Below are positions 54,419 to 64,000 of a stretch of 64,000 nucleotides of DNA, piece by piece. The number at the start of each line of letters is the position of its first letter. The first letter of the stretch is position 1. Position numbers and translations under genes: made by a program. Under the pieces are notes generated by a model. The model was not told the origin of the DNA. It did not search any database and was given only the letters and a program-made list of their open reading frames with translations. Source of the stretch: a bacterium (lineage in GTDB: Bacteria; Zhuqueibacterota; Zhuqueibacteria; Residuimicrobiales; Krinioviventaceae); the NCBI GenBank assembly GCA_029561455.1, contig JAKQIY010000068.1, positions 1 to 64,000 on the forward strand, read 5' to 3'.

Positions 54419-56845
54419 ATGTCCGGTCGATATATCTCGGGAAAAACCGATTCTTCCTTGTACAAGATACAGCTTTCCGGAGCAAAAGCGACACGACTCG
54501 CTATTTTACAAACGCAGGGTTTCCCGGTACCGGATTTTTTTGTAATTAATACCAATGCATTTAAAAAATATGCGGCAAAAACCGACGCTCATTCCCGCCG
54601 GCAATTGTTAAGGCTTGTCAGGCATGGAATTGCAAAGTATTTTGGTTCCGATGAAATTACTTATAACCTGGCGGTGCGTTCATCGGCGCCGTTCGAAGAT
54701 CACGCCGCTTTTTCCCTTGCCGGTCAATTTAAATCATTTCTTAATATTTATGATCCCGATTCCCTGGTTGAAGCCCTCATTGATTGCTGGGATTCGATGC
54801 GGTCCGGTCATGTTCAGGCCTATTTGCGGCAATTCAATTTTTCGCAGAAAAGGTCTGCTATGGGTGTTATTGTGCAAAAAATGTTACAACCAGATTATGC
54901 CGGAGTTTTATTCACTCGACACCCGGTTACCGGTGATGAAAAGATCATCCTTATCGAAATTGTTCGCGGGGTTGGTGAATCACTGGTCTCCGGAGCCAAC
55001 GAACCGGTGCGTCTCCTAGTCGAACGCGATGAACCGCTAAATATAAAAATTTACGGCAGGGAAGAGGAAACCCTTTTTTTAAAGGAAAATTCTGCATTTA
55101 CCCCATTTATTCACAACCTGGTAAAAAAATCGCTGGCAATAGAAAAATTATTCGGTGCGCCCCAGGATATTGAATGGGCATGCGAAAAAGATCATCTCTG
55201 GTTCCTGCAAACCCGACCGATAACACACACCGTCAGCCGTGAACGCACCAAAGTCGATACCGACGGTAATATCTGGACCGATTATTTTTTTGCCGAACGG
55301 TTTACCGAACCATTATCGCCGCTGGGTTGGTCAATTTTGCGCAAGTGGGTTGTTAAAAATGCTTTTCGAGAACCATTATTTTTCCTGGGCTATGCCCGTT
55401 TAGCCCGGCAAAAAGAACTTGCAAAATTAATTGACGGTTATCCATTTACCCGTATTACCGTTTTTCAGCAGCTTTATGCTCCCATTCCGCTGCGGTTTAT
55501 TTCCCATGACAAGCAAACCTCATTATTATTGCAAAACCGCTCCAGTAAATGGTTATGGGAACTGATCAAGATCACTCCGTCAATCGTACGACTGGTGCTC
55601 CTTAAAGACTTTAACTGGCTGCCTAAAGTGAATATCAGGCAGTGGAAGAAATTCGTTCGTTTTAATAAACTATCACTTGAAGGTTTAACTGTTCGTCTTG
55701 AAGCTGATTGTGATCCGTTAGACGTTTTTAAACAGTCCGAGGAGTTGACTAATACTTTTTTGGCGTTGCATCGCTGGAGTATTACATTTGCCGATATCTT
55801 TTATGTGATTTTACAGAAATTTCTCTATCTGCTAAAACCCACCGCCGATTGCGATAAACTGCTCTCGGATTTGGTATCGGGACTGGAAAATGACACTGTA
55901 AAAGCAAATCGTGAACTGTTAAACAGCGACCATACCGATACGGCAATACACAATTTTTTGCAGAAATATGGTCATCGCTCCGAAAGCCTCGATATTTATC
56001 ATCCCTGCTGGGCGGATGATCCGGCGATGATTAAAACCCTGGCCGGAAGGATTTATAACGCCAACAAAGCCGAATCCGCGCGCCGGGAATTTATTGAACG
56101 GGTAAACATCCGCCGTAATGCTGAAAACACTTGTAATTGTAAAATATCCCGTTTGCTGCCCGGTTATCGTTTCATGATTGGCTATTTATTTCATATCATT
56201 CTCTATTATACCCAGGGCTTTACCCTGTTACGCGAAAACCAGCGCAGTGAATGGCATCGAATTCTTGCCGTTATGCGGCATTCTGCACTTTTGTATGGTA
56301 AACAACTTGAACACAACGGCATTCTTCAAGCTGCCGACGATGTTTTTTTTCTTACCCGCCGGGAATTATTTACAATTAACAAATACCAAGCCGGTATTCA
56401 ACCATTGGTACAACAACGGCGGCAACAACGTGACCGGCATCTGATCCGTGATAATATTCAGCAATTAGCCGGCAATGTTCGTGAAGAGAGCGGATTGCTT
56501 GGTTCCGGGCGCCTTGAAGGTTTTGGCGTCAGCAAGGGTATTATTCGCGGCCGGGCGCATGTGGCCCGTTCATTCCGTGAAGCGGGCCAGGCTAGCAGTG
56601 ATGAAATATTGGTAGCTCATTCCGCCGATCCTGCCTGGTCGCCTATTTTCAGCATGATCTCCGGCATGGTTCTGGAAACCGGCGGTATTTTATCTCATGC
56701 TTCAATCGTGGCGCGCGAATTCGGTTTACCCACTGTTACCGGTGTTGCCCGTGCCACCGATGTTATTCAAACCGGCGATTGGCTGGAAATTAACGGCGAG
56801 ACCGGTATAGTACAAATCCTGACTCATGAATCCGGTAAAAGTTAA
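54419..56845 (+). CDS. PEP-synthase/rifampin-phosphotransferase-like protein
   Basis: An 808-residue phosphotransferase-type protein. The N-terminal ATP-grasp (PPDK_N) domain has GAKATRLAILQTQGFPVPDFF, AVRSSAPFEDHAAFSLAGQF, MLQPDYAGVLFTRHPVTGD and EWACEKDHLWFLQTRPI. A middle region of about 400 residues with FTEPLSPLGWSILRKWV is as in Rph-type proteins. The C-terminal swivelling domain carries the phospho-histidine in GGILSHASIVAREFGLP (His760). The order ATP-grasp, middle, His domain matches rifampin phosphotransferase more than PpsA, which has a PEP-binding barrel at the end. The substrate is unknown and antibiotic resistance is not implied. Its end abuts or overlaps the helicase gene. Confidence 0.82.
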   Translation: MSGRYISGKTDSSLYKIQLSGAKATRLAILQTQGFPVPDFFVINTNAFKKYAAKTDAHSRRQLLRLVRHGIAKYFGSDEITYNLAVRSSAPFEDHAAFSLAGQFKSFLNIYDPDSLVEALIDCWDSMRSGHVQAYLRQFNFSQKRSAMGVIVQKMLQPDYAGVLFTRHPVTGDEKIILIEIVRGVGESLVSGANEPVRLLVERDEPLNIKIYGREEETLFLKENSAFTPFIHNLVKKSLAIEKLFGAPQDIEWACEKDHLWFLQTRPITHTVSRERTKVDTDGNIWTDYFFAERFTEPLSPLGWSILRKWVVKNAFREPLFFLGYARLARQKELAKLIDGYPFTRITVFQQLYAPIPLRFISHDKQTSLLLQNRSSKWLWELIKITPSIVRLVLLKDFNWLPKVNIRQWKKFVRFNKLSLEGLTVRLEADCDPLDVFKQSEELTNTFLALHRWSITFADIFYVILQKFLYLLKPTADCDKLLSDLVSGLENDTVKANRELLNSDHTDTAIHNFLQKYGHRSESLDIYHPCWADDPAMIKTLAGRIYNANKAESARREFIERVNIRRNAENTCNCKISRLLPGYRFMIGYLFHIILYYTQGFTLLRENQRSEWHRILAVMRHSALLYGKQLEHNGILQAADDVFFLTRRELFTINKYQAGIQPLVQQRRQQRDRHLIRDNIQQLAGNVREESGLLGSGRLEGFGVSKGIIRGRAHVARSFREAGQASSDEILVAHSADPAWSPIFSMISGMVLETGGILSHASIVAREFGLPTVTGVARATDVIQTGDWLEINGETGIVQILTHESGKS

Positions 56846-56858
56846 AATTGGCGGCTTT

Positions 56859-59171
56859 ATGACCATTGACCAGATCATCGATACCTTAAAACGCGACGAA
56901 CAGTTTAACACCAACACTACCCACTGGAAGCATATCCCGGCGCGGGAGCCAAGTTACGCCGCATTTCCGGCTAATCTCGACGCCCGCATTATAACCGCTT
57001 TGCAGCAACGCGGAATCAAGCAGCTTTACACGCACCAGGCGGCGGCTATAGAATCGGCCATCGAACGAAAAAATACTGTTATAGTTACACCCACCGCATC
57101 CGGGAAAACATTATGTTATAATATTCCGGTTTTAAATGCGGTTCTTAAAACCCGCCAGGCCCGCGCTCTCTACCTGTTTCCAACCAAAGCCCTGGCGCAG
57201 GATCAGGTTACTGAATTGCACCGGCTGGTCGAGTTGTTAGCCGGACAAATTGATTTTGATATCAAAAGCTATACTTTTGACGGCGATACCCCGGCGACTG
57301 CCCGCAAAGCAATTAAAAGCTCCGGGCACATTGTCGTTACCAATCCCGATATGCTGCACACCGGCATCATGCCGCATCATACCACCTGGGTCAAGTTGTT
57401 TGAAAACCTGGAATATATTGTCATCGATGAAATTCACCATTACCGCGGCGTATTCGGCAGCCATTTGGGTAATGTTATTCGCCGTCTGAAACGAATTTGT
57501 AAATTCTACAACAGTCACCCGGTTTTTATCTGTTGCTCCGCAACCATTGCCAATCCGCTGGAACTGACCGAACGGCTCACCGGCGAAAAAATGTGTCTGG
57601 TAGATAATAACGGCGCGCCGCAGGGGGAAAAATATTTCATCCTCTACAATCCGCCGGTGGTTAATCGTGAACTGGGCATTCGCCGATCTTGTATTAAAGA
57701 GACTGAAAGGATCGCTTTCCGTTTTATTCAGCATCTGGTGCAGACCATTGTTTTTGTTCGCACCCGCATGAATGTGGAAATTCTGCTGACCTATTTAAAA
57801 GATGCAATGCGTAACAATAAAAAATCACCCAGCCTGATCCGCGGATATCGGGGCGGTTACTTACCGCTTCAACGCCGGGAGATCGAAAAAGGGTTGCGTG
57901 ACGGCTCCATCACCGGAGTGGTCAGCACCAATGCCCTGGAATTGGGCATCGATATTGGCCAGTTGCAGGTATGCGTTATGGCCGGGTATCCCGGCACAAT
58001 TGCCAGCACCTGGCAACAGGCAGGGCGTTCCGGCCGGCGCGCCGGTTCTTCGCTGGCGATCCTGGTAGCGTCTTCATCGCCGTTAGATCAATACATGGTC
58101 AACCATCCCGATTATCTGTTCTCCAAATCTCCGGAATCAGGCATTGTCGACCCCGATAACCTGATTATTTTATTAAGTCATATCAAATGCGCGGCGTTTG
58201 AATTACCCTTTACCAGCGATGAAAAATTTGGCAGCCGCTTTGACAATAGCGGCGGTTTGGACAGCACCCGTGAAATTCTGGAATTCCTTGCCGAAGAGCA
58301 TATATTGCATGAAGCTGACGGCAAATGGCACTGGATGGCGGAAACCTATCCCGCTGAGGCAATCAGCCTGCGCAGCGCCGCCGAAGAAAATGTGGTGATC
58401 ATTGATAAAACTCATCCCGATGAAAAAGTGATCGGCGAGATTGACCTGTTTGCCGCGCCGTTAATGGTGCATGATGAGGCGATCTATATTCACGAAGGCC
58501 AGCAATACCATGTCGATAAACTGGACTGGGAGCGACGCAAGGCGTATGTTCACGAAGTTGAGGTAGATCATTATACCGACGCCCAACTGAAATCCGATTT
58601 AAAGGTGATCGAGATCATTGAAGAAAACCAGCGGGAAACCTGCACTATCGGCTATGGTGATGTAGTTGTTACCAACCTGGCGACCATGTATAAAAAGATC
58701 AAATTCAACACCCATGAAAATATCGGCTGGGCCAAGATCAACCTGCCGGAACTTGAACTGCATACCATGGCGTTTTGGTATTCTTTTCCTGAACATGTAG
58801 CCGAACTGCTGGGCATCGACGGTCAGCAGCTTGGCGACGGAATTAAAGCCGTTTCCAACGTTTTCAGCCGGGTTGTGCCTTTGTTCGTAATGGGCGATAT
58901 GCGGGATTTTGCCTCCATGCCGATGGTGCGCGCCCCGTTATGGCAAAAACCCACCGTGTTTGTGTGGGATCAATACCCAGGCGGGGTTGGCTTTAGCAAA
59001 AAACTGTTTCATATCTATGCCGCAGCCGCCCGCGCCGCTATCGGCCTGATCTCCGGCTGTGGTTGTCAAAACGGCTGCCCTTCATGTGTAGGGCCGGTAT
59101 TGGAAGTCGGCGAGCATGGCAAAGCGACCGCCATGTTACTGCTGGATTATATGATAAAAAATGCGGAATGA
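56859..59171 (+). CDS. mrfA: MrfA/YprA-like DEAD/DEAH helicase (DUF1998)
   Basis: A 770-residue superfamily 2 helicase. Motif I is TPTASGKTLCYN, motif II IDEIHHYRG, followed by CSATIANP, a helicase C domain (TNALELGIDIGQL, QQAGRSGRRAGS), and a C-terminal DUF1998 zinc site CGCQNGCPSCVGP. MrfA of Bacillus subtilis (YprA) repairs mitomycin-C damage together with the exonuclease MrfB. I chose ATG 56859; ATG 56826 would add 11 residues and overlap the preceding gene by 20 bases. The next gene is MrfB-like, which supports the assignment. Confidence 0.9.
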   Translation: MTIDQIIDTLKRDEQFNTNTTHWKHIPAREPSYAAFPANLDARIITALQQRGIKQLYTHQAAAIESAIERKNTVIVTPTASGKTLCYNIPVLNAVLKTRQARALYLFPTKALAQDQVTELHRLVELLAGQIDFDIKSYTFDGDTPATARKAIKSSGHIVVTNPDMLHTGIMPHHTTWVKLFENLEYIVIDEIHHYRGVFGSHLGNVIRRLKRICKFYNSHPVFICCSATIANPLELTERLTGEKMCLVDNNGAPQGEKYFILYNPPVVNRELGIRRSCIKETERIAFRFIQHLVQTIVFVRTRMNVEILLTYLKDAMRNNKKSPSLIRGYRGGYLPLQRREIEKGLRDGSITGVVSTNALELGIDIGQLQVCVMAGYPGTIASTWQQAGRSGRRAGSSLAILVASSSPLDQYMVNHPDYLFSKSPESGIVDPDNLIILLSHIKCAAFELPFTSDEKFGSRFDNSGGLDSTREILEFLAEEHILHEADGKWHWMAETYPAEAISLRSAAEENVVIIDKTHPDEKVIGEIDLFAAPLMVHDEAIYIHEGQQYHVDKLDWERRKAYVHEVEVDHYTDAQLKSDLKVIEIIEENQRETCTIGYGDVVVTNLATMYKKIKFNTHENIGWAKINLPELELHTMAFWYSFPEHVAELLGIDGQQLGDGIKAVSNVFSRVVPLFVMGDMRDFASMPMVRAPLWQKPTVFVWDQYPGGVGFSKKLFHIYAAAARAAIGLISGCGCQNGCPSCVGPVLEVGEHGKATAMLLLDYMIKNAE

Positions 59172-59193
59172 AAACGGCTGCCGGTTGGATTAA

Positions 59194-60447
59194 ATGATTT
59201 CAGTAAAGGAAAAACTACGGGGACTTGTACCTGCTTCAGGTCTCAAACCGGAACCGGTATTAAATAAAGAAACAAGTATTTCCCTGATGGTACCCGGTCT
59301 AGATGCTCAGGTTGTTACCAATAACTCCGGCTCATTCCTGCTGCGTGAAAAACGGTTTCCGGTCGATTTTAACCATGGCGGCTTGTTAAAGGAATTTCTC
59401 ACCCTGCAGGGAACCGATTTTATCTATGCCGGAAAAAACCCGCAACTGGCGGTAATTCAACCCGAACAGGTTCTGTTTATCGATACGGAAACTACCGGGC
59501 TGGCCGGCGGCGCCGGAACCTATGCTTTCCTGGTCGGGATAGGATTTTTTGAAAACGGGGAATTTATCGTACAACAATTTTTTATGCGCGATTATAGCGA
59601 TGAACCGGCGCTGCTGGAAGCATTAAACCATCTGTTGACCGGACGGGCGGCTTTGTTGAGTTATAATGGTAAAGCCTATGATATTCCGCTGCTTAAAACC
59701 CGTTGTATCATGAATCGCAATACCTTGTACTGGGATGATTTTTTACACCTCGATTTGCTGCATGCCGCACGGCGTTTATGGCGCAAAACTCTTCCGGCTT
59801 GTTCGTTACAAAATATTGAACAAAGCATTTTGGGCTTTCGCCGCCAGGGTGATATCCCCGGCGCAGAAATACCCTACATGTATTTTGCCTATCTCCGTTC
59901 CCGCGATATTAAACCGCTGCTGCCGGTATTCCGACATAATGTTATGGATATCCTGTCCATGGTATCTATAACCGTAAAGGTCTGCCGGGCTTTTTCGGAA
60001 TGGGAAAAATTACAATATGAGCATTATGATCTGTTTGCCATTGTAAAAACTTTTGAGGAATTGGGTCGGCATGAGTTGGCTTCGCAAGCCTGCTCGGCAT
60101 TTATTGGATTTGAAGCCCACCCCGATCTGATACAATTTATGTTGAAAAATGCCATGTTGATGAAAAAAATGCAGCGTTTTGAAGAAGCCGAGACGCTCTG
60201 GCAGCAGGTGATCGACCGCGCTGCCTGGTTTGTTCCCGAACCATGGGAAGAACTCGCTAAATATTATGAACACCGCCGGCGCGACTATGCTATGGCGCTG
60301 GATATTGTGGAACGGGCGGAAAAACGTCTGGAAATTTCCCTTGAATTACATGGGAATAATGACCCTGCCGTCTATGAAGCATTTGTCTGCCGTAAACAAC
60401 GTTTACTGAAAAAGCAGAACCGGTTTTTATCAGGAGACCAACCATGA
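59194..60447 (+). CDS. mrfB: MrfB/YprB-like DEDD-family exonuclease
   Basis: A 417-residue protein with an RNase H-like DEDD exonuclease domain (about 85-265). It opens FIDTETTGLAGGAGTYAFLVGIG (first Asp and Glu) and continues LLSYNGKAYDIPLLKTRC (second Asp) and FRHNVMDILSMV (HxxxD). The C-terminal 140 residues form TPR-like helices. In Bacillus, MrfB acts with MrfA in mitomycin repair. It sits 22 bases after the helicase gene and overlaps the next gene by four bases (ATGA). Confidence 0.87.
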   Translation: MISVKEKLRGLVPASGLKPEPVLNKETSISLMVPGLDAQVVTNNSGSFLLREKRFPVDFNHGGLLKEFLTLQGTDFIYAGKNPQLAVIQPEQVLFIDTETTGLAGGAGTYAFLVGIGFFENGEFIVQQFFMRDYSDEPALLEALNHLLTGRAALLSYNGKAYDIPLLKTRCIMNRNTLYWDDFLHLDLLHAARRLWRKTLPACSLQNIEQSILGFRRQGDIPGAEIPYMYFAYLRSRDIKPLLPVFRHNVMDILSMVSITVKVCRAFSEWEKLQYEHYDLFAIVKTFEELGRHELASQACSAFIGFEAHPDLIQFMLKNAMLMKKMQRFEEAETLWQQVIDRAAWFVPEPWEELAKYYEHRRRDYAMALDIVERAEKRLEISLELHGNNDPAVYEAFVCRKQRLLKKQNRFLSGDQP

Positions 60448-61622
60448 CCAAACGTTTGTATTATGCCGATGTCTATGCCCAGGAATTTGATGCCCGGATT
60501 GTCAATAACATCAAGATCGACGGTAAACCTGCAATAGAATTGAACATGACCCTGTTTTATCCTACTTCCGGGGGACAAATGCATGATACGGGAACGTTAG
60601 GCGAAGCTTCTGTTATTGACGTTATTATTAAAGATGATGCAATCTGGCATATTCTGGATCGACCCGTTAACGGCGAGCAAGTTCATGGCGTGCTCAATTG
60701 GGAGCGGCGTTTTGATTTTATGCAGCAGCATACGGCGTTTCACATTCTGGCCGGTAGTTTTCGCAACCGGCTTGGGGTGGATACGCTTTCATCACATCTT
60801 GGCGAAGACAATTCGACCATCGATGTGAACAGCGAGCGGATCGATGAGCTGCAATTGCAGGATGTGGAAACTTTTGCCAATCAAGTGATTTGGGAAAACC
60901 GTCCGGTGCGTGCATTTTGGGCTGGCAAGTTTGACCTCGACAATCCTTTATTGCGTAAAAAGCCCGATGACTGCCATGAAAAAATCCGCCTGGTGGAAAT
61001 TGAGAACCTCGATCTCGATCCCTGTGGCGGCACGCATGTTACTACAACCGGACAGGTGGGATTTGTAAAAATTACCGGCAGTGAAAAGATACGGGGGTAT
61101 ACCCGTTATACCTTTATTGCCGGCAACCGCGCCTGGAGCGATCTGCAAAAACGCTATTCGGTTATAACCACATTGGGACAATTACTAACCACGGGCGTAG
61201 AAGGATTACCGGCTGCGGTTGAAAAACTCGTTCAGGAAAATAAAAAACTTGCCAAAGCATTACAAAATTTTGAAAAAGAGGCGGAAGAACAGATGATCTT
61301 GGAACTGGCACAACAGACAGCCGGCAATTTACTGGTGAGAAAATGTTACAACGATAAAACTCCAGAAACGCTGCGCCGGGTTGCCGGGGCGGTGATCAAA
61401 CAATCACCGGGCATATTTTTACTAGGCTCTACCGGGGAGACCCCTTGCGTAGTGTTTGCCACTACCCGGCCGGACCTCGATCTGCGTCCCATACTCAAGC
61501 AAATTCTGCCACTTATTGAAGGACGAGGCGGCGGCTCGGCGTCATTTGTGCAGGGGGGAGGAACAAATTCGGCCGGTATAAGCGCAGCGCTGGAAACGGC
61601 CGCGGAATTACTAAGTGATTAG
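60444..61622 (+). CDS. alaX: Alanyl-tRNA editing protein (AlaX-like)
   Basis: A 392-residue free-standing homologue of the AlaRS editing part, hydrolysing mischarged Ser- or Gly-tRNA-Ala. The zinc site is HTAFH (H96, H100) and CGGTH (C194, H198); LFYPTSGGQMHDTG is the family start. A C-terminal DHHA1 domain has GRGGGSASFVQGGG. The aminoacylation domain of AlaRS is absent. Overlap with mrfB implies co-translation. Confidence 0.92.
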   Translation: MTKRLYYADVYAQEFDARIVNNIKIDGKPAIELNMTLFYPTSGGQMHDTGTLGEASVIDVIIKDDAIWHILDRPVNGEQVHGVLNWERRFDFMQQHTAFHILAGSFRNRLGVDTLSSHLGEDNSTIDVNSERIDELQLQDVETFANQVIWENRPVRAFWAGKFDLDNPLLRKKPDDCHEKIRLVEIENLDLDPCGGTHVTTTGQVGFVKITGSEKIRGYTRYTFIAGNRAWSDLQKRYSVITTLGQLLTTGVEGLPAAVEKLVQENKKLAKALQNFEKEAEEQMILELAQQTAGNLLVRKCYNDKTPETLRRVAGAVIKQSPGIFLLGSTGETPCVVFATTRPDLDLRPILKQILPLIEGRGGGSASFVQGGGTNSAGISAALETAAELLSD

Positions 61623-61716
61623 TCACATGGAACATACAAAAAAAAATTTAGATGGGGGAGTTACGGTAATACCAGTCACCGGGTTAAATGCTTTTCTCTA
61701 CAATTTCACTACAATA

Positions 61717-61737
61717 TCATTGCAAGTAAAGCAATGA
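61717..61737 (+). terminator. Weak hairpin downstream of alaX
   Basis: Seven-base arms TCATTGC and GCAATGA with a seven-base loop, followed by A-rich rather than T-rich sequence. It is the only hairpin seen in the 296-base gap before cotH and may not terminate. Confidence 0.25.
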
Positions 61738-61918
61738 GAAAAAATATTTTAAACTTTTTTCCCATTTCTACGTAATAAAAATATGTCGCTGATATTGATA
61801 CCTTTACAGGTCTTACTCTGCCCGAAATATTTTTTCCAGTTCTGTTGATTTTTAAAACAGTAGTTTTTACTGTTCTTCATTAGCAATACATCCTATTTAC
61901 CTTTTGAAAGGAACGGTT

Positions 61919-63640
61919 ATGATTTCCTTAAACTACCGAAAACGTCTGCTTTTGTTACAGGTTATTGGCTGGGCATTTTTTCTAATCGCCGCCAATGCTT
62001 ATACTTTTCCGCCGGCAGAGGCGCCGAGTTCAAGTCAGCCTGATTTTTTACTTGTTAATGCGGAACAGTTTTCTTCCAATTTACCCATAATTGTTATTGA
62101 TACATACGGACAAACAATTGTCGATCCCTATCGTATAGAAGCCGATATGGGAATTATTTATAACGGTCCTGGTAACCGGAACTATTTAACCGATCCATAC
62201 AATGATTATAACGGCCAAATAGGTATTGAACTGCGTGGTTCTACAGCGCTCCAGTTCCCCAAACAGCCATATCGTTTGGAAACCCATGATTCACTTGGTC
62301 AGGATATCAATGTTTCGTTGCTCGGTATGCCCATTGATAATGACTGGGTTTTGCATAATCCCTACAGTGACAAAACATTTATTCGTAATGTTCTGGCCTA
62401 TAAAATTGCCAACGATCTGGGTCAATATGCCAGTCGTTCACGATTGTGTGAACTGTTTTTGAACGGTCAGTATGAGGGTGTTTACGTATTGCTGGAAAAG
62501 ATCAAACGAGATAAAAATCGCGTCAATATTGCTGATCTTGATTCTACCGATCTTGATGGTGATAAAGTAACCGGCGGTTATATCCTGAAAATTGACAAAA
62601 CCGAAGGCGAGCAACTTGGCGGCTGGCGTTCCGCCAATAATGTTAATTATCAATACCATTACCCGGCACCTGACGAAATTATGCCGCAACAGGAGCAGTA
62701 TATCCAGAATTATATGTCTCGTTTTGAACAGCTTGTACTCAGTCCCGGTTACGCCGATCCTGATACAGGTTATACGAGCATGGTCGATTTGAACAGTTTT
62801 GTCGATTTTTTCCTGGTCAATGAAATATCCCGTAATATCGATGGTTACCGGCTGAGTTCATTTATGTATAAAAACCGCGATGATAAAGATGGCCGGTTAA
62901 AAATGGGGCCGGTTTGGGATTTTAATTTGGCTTTTGGCAATGCTAATTATTATTATGGCTGGGGAACCCAGGGATGGAATTTGCAGTTGCTGATTGATAA
63001 TACACAGGGAGATTTTGAAGTTCCCTTCTGGTGGGGAATAATAGCTAATGACGCAGCCTTTCAAAACCTGCTTGCCCAACGCTGGGTTGAATTGCGCGCC
63101 AACGAGTTAAAAACTGAAACTTTACTGGAATTTATTGATGCCATGGCCGATACCCTGGCCGAAGCGCAGGTGCGTAATTATAAACGTTGGCCTGAGGCGT
63201 TGGGTAATTATGTATGGCCAAATTTCATGTGCGGTTACTATTATGAAGAGGAAATAGAGTTCCTGAAGGAGTGGTTAACCGAACGTCTTCGCTGGATGGA
63301 TTCCATGATTATTCTGCCGGAATTGAAAAGCGATATTGAACTAAACTCAACAATTGTGCCTGTCGCTTTTAGCCTGGCGCAAAATTATCCCAATCCATTT
63401 AATTCACAAACCGTGATCGAGTTTTCACTTGATAAATCATCCTTTACCAGCATTGAAATTTTCAATTTACTGGGTCAGAAAGTGAAAACCCTGGTACAAA
63501 GCTCTCTAGCTGCCGGCAAGCACCGGATCGTTTGGAATGGAATCAATGATTCCGGCAAAGCGATAACCGCCGGAATATATACATATCGTATTCATTCCGA
63601 TAGTGGTGTTCTCTATAAAAAGATGGTATTTGTTGAATAA
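61919..63640 (+). CDS. Secreted CotH-kinase-family protein with C-terminal sorting tail
   Basis: A 573-residue exported protein. ATG 61919 follows AAGGA at six bases; a TTG at 61904 is in frame. After a signal peptide (to about 28) comes a CotH domain (about 50-450) with the motifs LFLNGQYEGVYVLLEKI and GPVWDFNLAFGNANYY. The last 85 residues are the tail VAFSLAQNYPNPFNS, IEIFNLLGQKV, GIYTYRI, typical of type IX-like or FlgD-like sorting domains in FCB-group bacteria. CotH phosphorylates spore-coat proteins in Bacillus; in secreted relatives the target is unknown. Confidence 0.88.
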   Translation: MISLNYRKRLLLLQVIGWAFFLIAANAYTFPPAEAPSSSQPDFLLVNAEQFSSNLPIIVIDTYGQTIVDPYRIEADMGIIYNGPGNRNYLTDPYNDYNGQIGIELRGSTALQFPKQPYRLETHDSLGQDINVSLLGMPIDNDWVLHNPYSDKTFIRNVLAYKIANDLGQYASRSRLCELFLNGQYEGVYVLLEKIKRDKNRVNIADLDSTDLDGDKVTGGYILKIDKTEGEQLGGWRSANNVNYQYHYPAPDEIMPQQEQYIQNYMSRFEQLVLSPGYADPDTGYTSMVDLNSFVDFFLVNEISRNIDGYRLSSFMYKNRDDKDGRLKMGPVWDFNLAFGNANYYYGWGTQGWNLQLLIDNTQGDFEVPFWWGIIANDAAFQNLLAQRWVELRANELKTETLLEFIDAMADTLAEAQVRNYKRWPEALGNYVWPNFMCGYYYEEEIEFLKEWLTERLRWMDSMIILPELKSDIELNSTIVPVAFSLAQNYPNPFNSQTVIEFSLDKSSFTSIEIFNLLGQKVKTLVQSSLAAGKHRIVWNGINDSGKAITAGIYTYRIHSDSGVLYKKMVFVE

Positions 63641-63701
63641 TGTCTGTTGTATTTGTTACTGATAAATTAATGCTCTCGCTATTATCAAACAGGAGTATTT
63701 T

Positions 63702-64000
63702 ATGAACAAGAGATTATACACATTAATAATATATGTATTACTGGGTTTTACGATCAGCGCCGGCGCTCAGCACTGGGAATGGCAGAATCCAGATCCACGT
63801 GGTTCGACATATCTGTATGTGCACCCTTTCAGTTCAACCCATGTTATCAGTGTTGATATAAGCGGTTCTGTGATCCAAACCCTAAACGGGGGAGATGATT
63901 GGCAACCCGGGCAAGATAATTATGATCAGCATAGTGGGTTTACCAGCTTTTATTTTATCAATCCCGATACTGGTTGGGCTACCGGTTATTATTATAAACC
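63702..64000 (+). CDS. Secreted protein, N-terminal part (runs off the window)
   Basis: An open frame starts at ATG 63702 after AGGAG and stays open to the window edge (99 codons seen). It has a signal peptide (LLGFTISAGA) followed by HWEWQNPDPRGSTYLYV and later FYFINPDTGWATGYY. These resemble the repeats of secreted YCF48/BNR-type beta-propellers common in FCB-group bacteria. The rest of the gene lies beyond the window, so domain content is incomplete. Confidence 0.75.
   Translation, partial: MNKRLYTLIIYVLLGFTISAGAQHWEWQNPDPRGSTYLYVHPFSSTHVISVDISGSVIQTLNGGDDWQPGQDNYDQHSGFTSFYFINPDTGWATGYYYK

Noticed and set aside
1-64000. tRNA, rRNA, CRISPR array, transposase or prophage genes
   Set aside because: I looked through the intergenic regions and gene products and recognised none. 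A short tRNA could still be missed without a covariance search.

Overview
The window looks like a chromosomal segment of an anaerobic, fermentative Gram-negative bacterium of the FCB group, most like Calditrichota, KSB1 or Ignavibacteria lineages. This is inferred from content, not from a marker tree. The evidence is PorV-like outer-membrane and OmpA proteins, several lipoproteins, a C-terminal sorting tail of the FSLAQNYPNPFN type, Mla/MCE lipid transport, and two [FeFe]-hydrogenase complexes. I see no rRNA, tRNA, CRISPR array, insertion sequence or prophage gene. From 11 kb onward every gene is on the + strand.

Layout. 1-0.66 kb: a terminator, a truncated Na/Pi-cotransporter remnant (118-297, minus) and AT-rich DNA. 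0.66-3.9 kb (minus): medium-chain acyl-CoA synthetase with an XRE-cupin regulator, then a double-GNAT acetyltransferase. 4.2-10.2 kb: three lipoproteins (DNRLRE/GYWKTH, BACON-like, exported Gfo/Idh oxidoreductase) and an ABC-F ATPase. 10.3-29.5 kb: hydrogenase and signalling region. A first NuoE/NuoF/HydA set (14878-19065) sits among response regulators, a sigma-54 activator, two REC-PAS-kinases and a kinase fused to a hydrogenase-like sensor. DRTGG, PHP and orphan HATPase genes then lead into a second four-gene hydrogenase set (25164-29456). 29.7-47 kb: metabolism (two butyrate kinases, phosphate butyryltransferase, glutamate dehydrogenase, xylose isomerase, PurM, GpsA, AsnRS, Apt), an MCE transporter, S4 protein, methyltransferase and stress protein. 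46.8-64 kb: envelope and secreted proteins, an apparent selenoprotein, a PEP-synthase-like phosphotransferase, the mrfA-mrfB repair pair with an alanyl-tRNA editing protein, and CotH.

How the genes work together. The two hydrogenase sets probably couple NAD(P)H and ferredoxin oxidation to H2, with redox or H2 state read by the hydrogenase-kinase fusion and passed to the receiver proteins. Glutamate dehydrogenase, acyl-CoA synthetase, phosphate butyryltransferase and butyrate kinases fit amino-acid or sugar fermentation to short-chain acids with ATP made by acyl-phosphate kinases.

The strongest novel candidate is the lipoprotein gene at 53322-54347. It is interrupted by one in-frame TGA exactly where I recall relatives carrying the second Cys of a PCGC motif. 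A SECIS-like hairpin (bulged U, GGA loop) starts 19 nt downstream. I read it as a selenoprotein of a UshA/5'-nucleotidase-like family with eroded metal ligands. Other notable items are a HydB-type subunit whose [2Fe-2S] domain has lost all cysteines, a PorV-OmpA-AMIN fusion, and the hydrogenase-sensor kinase with altered H-cluster motifs.
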